Made by a program: the position numbers and the translations under genes | Shown here: piece by piece, positions 60,480 to 64,000 of the stretch | How positions within the stretch are numbered: the stretch's first letter is position 1 | Layout: every line of letters starts with the position of its first letter | The notes under the pieces: generated by a model | What the model saw: only the letters and a program-made list of their open reading frames with translations | Databases searched by the model: none | What the model was told of the DNA's origin: nothing | Source of the DNA: Antarcticirhabdus aurantiaca | GTDB taxonomy: Bacteria; Pseudomonadota; Alphaproteobacteria; Rhizobiales; Rhizobiaceae | Length of the DNA stretch: 64,000 bases | Reading direction: 5' to 3' | Assembly: GCF_009765365.1 (NCBI RefSeq) | Contig: NZ_VTOM01000015.1 | Span: 62,001 to 126,000 of the forward strand

Positions 60480-61684
60480 GCCTTCTCGCGCCGGAGCGCG
60501 GCGCCGCCGGTTCGGTCCTGTCCTTCCCGCCCGTGCCGAGCGACCCCGGCTTCGGCGTCTACCTCCACTGGCCGTTCTGCGCGGCCAAATGCCCTTATTG
60601 CGACTTCAACAGCCATGTCCGGCGCGCGCCGGTCGACCAGGCCCGCTTCGCCGCCGCCTTCGAGCGCGAGATCGCCGAGAGCGCGCGGGACACGGCGGGC
60701 TTCACCGTCACCTCGATCTTTCTCGGCGGCGGCACGCCCTCGCTGATGGAGCCGGCTACCGTCGCCCGCCTCCTCGACGCGGTGTCCGCCAACTGGACGG
60801 TGACGGAGAACGCGGAAGTGACGCTGGAGGCGAACCCCTCCAGCGTCGAGGCGGATCGCTTCCGCGGCTACCGCGCGGCCGGCGTCAACCGCGTCTCGCT
60901 CGGCGTCCAGGCGCTGAACGACCCGGACCTGCGCCTTCTCGGCCGCCTCCACGACGTCGATACCGCGCTTCACGCGATCGGCCTCGCCCGCGAGATCTTC
61001 CCGCGCCTGTCCTTCGACCTGATCTATGCCCGGCCGAACCAGAGCGTCGAAGCCTGGGAGGCGGAGCTGTCGCGCGCCATCGATCTGGCCGCCGACCACC
61101 TCTCGCTCTACCAGCTGACCATCGAGGAGGGCACGCCCTTCTTCGCCCTGCGCAAGGCCGGCAAGCTGAAGGTGCCGGACGGCGAGCTCTCCGCCGACCT
61201 CTACGAGGCGACGCAGCAGCTGACGCGGGCCCGCGGCCTGCCGGCCTACGAGGTCTCGAACCACGCGGTGCCCGGTGCCGAGTCGCGCCACAACCTCACC
61301 TATTGGCGCTACGGCTACTATGCCGGCATCGGCCCCGGCGCGCACGGCCGCCTGCCCTCGCGCGACGGCGGCCGGCGGGCGGTGGCCAACGAGAAGCTGC
61401 CCGAGACCTGGCTGAAGATGGTCGAGTCCTGGGACCGCGGCTCGGTCGAGGACGAGTTGCTGTCGCGCGAGGAAGAGGCCGACGAGCTGATGCTGATGGG
61501 CCTGCGGCTGACCGAAGGCATCGACGTCGCCCGCTGGAGCCGCCTGTCGGGCCGGAGCATCGACGCGGACGTCGAGGCGGACCTCACCGCCCACGGCATG
61601 GTCGAGCGCGTCGGGCCGGGGCGCATCCGCGCGACGCCGGCCGGAATGCTCGTCCTCGACGCCGTCGTCGCCGACCTCGCCTGA
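60476..61684 (+). CDS. hemW: Radical SAM heme chaperone HemW
   Basis: A 402-residue protein. The radical SAM cluster is C35-x3-C39-x2-C42 (FCAAKCPYC), followed by [10 protein letters not shown] and [45 protein letters not shown] marks the HemW C-terminal region. It binds heme and delivers it to apoproteins; it is not a coproporphyrinogen oxidase. It overlaps rdgB by ATGA. Confidence 0.94.
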   Translation: MSLLAPERGAAGSVLSFPPVPSDPGFGVYLHWPFCAAKCPYCDFNSHVRRAPVDQARFAAAFEREIAESARDTAGFTVTSIFLGGGTPSLMEPATVARLLDAVSANWTVTENAEVTLEANPSSVEADRFRGYRAAGVNRVSLGVQALNDPDLRLLGRLHDVDTALHAIGLAREIFPRLSFDLIYARPNQSVEAWEAELSRAIDLAADHLSLYQLTIEEGTPFFALRKAGKLKVPDGELSADLYEATQQLTRARGLPAYEVSNHAVPGAESRHNLTYWRYGYYAGIGPGAHGRLPSRDGGRRAVANEKLPETWLKMVESWDRGSVEDELLSREEEADELMLMGLRLTEGIDVARWSRLSGRSIDADVEADLTAHGMVERVGPGRIRATPAGMLVLDAVVADLA

Positions 61685-61694
61685 GGACCCGGCG

Positions 61695-62609
61695 ATGGAG
61701 GAGGCCGACGACACACCGGGCGAGGAGGCAGGCGCCCGCTTCACCATCCGCACCGCGACCTTCTCGGCCGTGAAGCCCGCGCCCGGCCTCTACCTCGTCG
61801 CGACCCCGATCGGGAACCTGTCCGACGTCACGCTGCGCGCCCTCGAAGTCATCGCCGCCGCCGACCGGCTTTATTGCGAGGACACGCGGGTGACCGCCAA
61901 GCTCCTCGCCAGATACGGCATCCGGCGCCGCTACGGGGCCTATCACGAGCATTCCGGCGAGGCCGCGACCGAGGCGCTCCTCGCCGAGCTGGAGGCCGGC
62001 CGCTCCGTCGCGCTCGTCTCCGACGCCGGCACCCCGCTCGTCTCCGATCCCGGCTTCCGGCTCGGGCGGGAAGCGGCCGCGCGCGGCATCGCCGTCGTGC
62101 CCGTCCCCGGCGCCTCGGCCCCGCTCGCCGCGCTCCTCGCCTCGGGGCTGCCCTCCGACAGCTTCTTCTTCGCCGGCTTTCCGCCGCAGAAGGAGGCCGC
62201 CCGCCGCACGCGGCTTCAGGCGCTTCTCCGCGTGCCCGGCACGCTCCTCTTCTTCGAGGCGCCGCACCGCATCGCCGAGAGCCTGTCGGACATGGCGGCC
62301 GTCTTCGGGAACCGGCCGGCCGCCGTCTGCCGCGAGCTGACCAAGGCCTATGAGACGATCTATCGGGGCACGCTTCCCGAGCTCGCCGCGCGCTTCGCGG
62401 CCGAGGAGAACGTGCGCGGCGAAATCGTCGTCTGCGTCGGCCCGCCCCCGCAGGAGGAGGCGGCCTCCGAGGCCGATGCCGACGCGATCCTGAAGGGGCT
62501 GCTCGCCGAGATGAAGCCCGCCAAGGCCGCGCAGGAAGCCGCCCGCCTCACCGGCCTGCCCCGCCGCGACCTTTACGCCCGCGCGCTGAGCCTGAAGGGC
62601 GAAGCGTGA
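61695..62609 (+). CDS. rsmI: 16S rRNA (cytidine(1402)-2'-O)-methyltransferase
   Basis: A 304-residue tetrapyrrole-methylase-fold enzyme. Motifs: [76 protein letters not shown] and [15 protein letters not shown]. It makes the 2'-O-methyl of C1402 near the ribosomal P site. GAGG lies upstream of the ATG. Its stop is one base before yraN. Confidence 0.95.
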   Translation: MEEADDTPGEEAGARFTIRTATFSAVKPAPGLYLVATPIGNLSDVTLRALEVIAAADRLYCEDTRVTAKLLARYGIRRRYGAYHEHSGEAATEALLAELEAGRSVALVSDAGTPLVSDPGFRLGREAAARGIAVVPVPGASAPLAALLASGLPSDSFFFAGFPPQKEAARRTRLQALLRVPGTLLFFEAPHRIAESLSDMAAVFGNRPAAVCRELTKAYETIYRGTLPELAARFAAEENVRGEIVVCVGPPPQEEAASEADADAILKGLLAEMKPAKAAQEAARLTGLPRRDLYARALSLKGEA

Positions 62610-62610
62610 G

Positions 62611-62994
62611 ATGAGGCGCCCCGCCGCGACCGACCCGGCGGCCAGGCGCCGGCATCTGGACCGCGGCGAACGAGGCGAATGGTGGGCGGCGCTGTCCTTG
62701 CGCCTCAAGGGCTACCGCATCCTCGCCCGGCGCTTCCGCACCAAGGGCGGCGAGATCGACATCGTCGCACGCCGCGGCGACACGATCGCCATCGTCGAGG
62801 TCAAGGCGCGCCCGACCCTCGAACAGGCCATGGAGGCCGTCGGCCCGGCCGCGCAGGCGCGCATCGAATCCGCCGCCGACGCTTGGCTCCGCCGCCGGCC
62901 CGATCACGCCCGCCTGTCGCTCCGCTTCGACATCGTCGCCGTTCTTCCCCGGCGCTGGCCGATCCACGTGGTGGATGCCTGGCGCGGGCGGTGA
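62611..62994 (+). CDS. YraN family protein (UPF0102)
   Basis: A 127-residue endonuclease-fold protein. [40 protein letters not shown] and [11 protein letters not shown] give the E-(x)n-GEIDIV-EVK motif of the restriction-endonuclease-like fold. Role uncertain, probably nucleic-acid processing. rsmI-yraN-gshB order is conserved in Hyphomicrobiales. Confidence 0.92.
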   Translation: MRRPAATDPAARRRHLDRGERGEWWAALSLRLKGYRILARRFRTKGGEIDIVARRGDTIAIVEVKARPTLEQAMEAVGPAAQARIESAADAWLRRRPDHARLSLRFDIVAVLPRRWPIHVVDAWRGR

Positions 62995-63055
62995 GTGGAC
63001 AGGGACGCCCCGGCATGGCACGGCGGGGCGAGATTTCCCTCCCGGAGCGCTTCCC

Positions 63056-63997
63056 ATGAGCCTCAACGTCGCGGTCCAGATGGACCATGTCTCGACCATC
63101 ACCATCAAGGGCGACTCGACCTTCGCGCTCTGCCTGGAAGCGCAGGCGCGCGGTCACACGCTGTTCCACTACACGCCCGAGCGCCTGTCGCTGCGCGACA
63201 ACCGCGTGACCGCCTGGGTCGAGACGATGGAGCTGACCGAGGAGCAGGGCCGGCACTTCACGCTCGGGCCCCAGGAGCGGGTCGACCTGTCGACCATGGA
63301 CGTGGTGCTGCTGCGCCAGGACCCGCCCTTCGACATGAACTACATCACCTCGACGCACCTCCTGGAGCGCATCCACCCCAAGACCCTCGTCGTCAACGAC
63401 CCGGCGGCGGTGCGGAACGCCCCCGAGAAGATCTTCGTCACCGAGTTCCCGGACCTCATGCCGGACACGCTGATCACCAAGGACCCGCGCGAGGTGGCGG
63501 CGTTCCGCGCCGAGTTCGGCGAGATCGTCATGAAGCCGCTCTACGGCAACGGCGGAGCCGGCGTCTTCCACATCACCAAGGAGGACCGCAACATGTCGGC
63601 CTTCCTGGAAACCTTCGCGCTCCTGTTCCGCGAGCCCTTCGTGGTGCAGCGCTACCTCAAGGACGTGCGCAAGGGCGACAAGCGCATCATCCTCGTCGAC
63701 GGCGAATATGCCGGCGCGATCAACCGCGTGCCGTCCGACACGGATGCCCGCTCCAACATGCATGTCGGCGGGCGGGCCGAGGCGACCGAGCTGACGGCCC
63801 GCGAGCGCGAGATCTGCGAGCGCATCGGGCCGTATCTCAAGGAACGCGGCCTGATCTTCGTCGGCATCGACGTGATCGGCGACTATCTCACCGAGATCAA
63901 CGTGACCTCGCCGACGGGCATTCGCGAGGTCAAGCGCTTCGGCGGCGCCGACATCGCGGCGCTCGTCTGGGATGCGATCGAGACGCGGCGGGGCTGA
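63056..63997 (+). CDS. gshB: Glutathione synthetase
   Basis: A 313-residue ATP-grasp enzyme joining gamma-glutamylcysteine and glycine. Motifs: [100 protein letters not shown] and [20 protein letters not shown]. Full length. GGAG precedes the ATG. It ends 3 bp before the window edge. Confidence 0.96.
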   Translation: MSLNVAVQMDHVSTITIKGDSTFALCLEAQARGHTLFHYTPERLSLRDNRVTAWVETMELTEEQGRHFTLGPQERVDLSTMDVVLLRQDPPFDMNYITSTHLLERIHPKTLVVNDPAAVRNAPEKIFVTEFPDLMPDTLITKDPREVAAFRAEFGEIVMKPLYGNGGAGVFHITKEDRNMSAFLETFALLFREPFVVQRYLKDVRKGDKRIILVDGEYAGAINRVPSDTDARSNMHVGGRAEATELTAREREICERIGPYLKERGLIFVGIDVIGDYLTEINVTSPTGIREVKRFGGADIAALVWDAIETRRG

Positions 63998-64000
63998 TCC

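Overview
The window is a gene-dense piece of chromosome from a high-GC alphaproteobacterium. By eye the G+C content is near 70 percent. The best guess is the order Hyphomicrobiales (Rhizobiales), possibly near Aurantimonadaceae. The placement rests on the block grpE, hrcA, rph, rdgB, hemW, rsmI, yraN, gshB at 57-64 kb, a CenR-type response regulator, an opgG-opgH-opgC glucan locus, the dmeR-dmeF pair, and small families (DUF995, DUF2934, DUF3072, DUF1284) common in that order. Genus is inference. I see no rRNA, tRNA, insertion sequence, prophage or CRISPR array.

Layout. 0-8.5 kb: a cut-off C-terminus, a sugar acetyltransferase, a trehalose-synthase-like GH13 enzyme, a cupin, a zinc alcohol dehydrogenase, a Suv3-like helicase, an SDR and a VOC protein. 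8.5-15 kb: a decayed LysR gene beside chrA, then a stress-flavoured group (CsbD, a three-PAS LuxR regulator, an XRE/RMF-like pair, a PhnA-like membrane protein, DUF3072). 15-25 kb: a methyltransferase, a LysE exporter, an FdhF/YdeP molybdoenzyme, an L,D-transpeptidase divergent from cenR, bioY, xthA, yciB and a TerB-like protein. 25-28 kb: ccmC-ccmD-ccmG-NUDIX, a gamma carbonic anhydrase and DUF2934. 28-37 kb: an OpgG/OpgD paralogue, a secreted protease, an orphan peptide-binding protein, unknown small genes, a GntR regulator, a FAH-family dehydratase-like enzyme and a Crp/Fnr regulator. 37-44 kb: a PCu(A)C copper chaperone, a BLUF photosensor, a lipoprotein, an EgtB homologue, pabB-pabA-pabC and a DHFR-like gene. 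44-50 kb: a MarR regulator and opgG-unknown-opgH-opgC. 50-56.8 kb: cobT with a cobH fusion, NDH-2, DUF3096, folD and dmeR-dmeF. 57-64 kb: the conserved grpE/hrcA and rph-to-gshB blocks.

Most of the window is housekeeping. Genes that work together: opgG/H/C make and decorate periplasmic glucans; pabB/A/C make p-aminobenzoate beside a DHFR-like gene and not far from folD; ccmC/D/G mature cytochrome c; cobT and cobH act in cobalamin synthesis; dmeR represses the dmeF metal exporter; and CenR, the L,D-transpeptidase and YciB all concern the envelope.

Points most worth checking: the EgtB homologue appears to have lost all three iron-binding histidines; a promoter followed by about 185 nt of structured, non-coding sequence lies near 35 kb on the minus strand; an intrinsic terminator near 11 kb has no gene in front of it; two genes appear to start with CTG overlapping the upstream stop codon; precorrin-8X methylmutase is fused to an uncharacterised N-terminal domain; and the DmeR operator covers its own ribosome-binding site and start codon.
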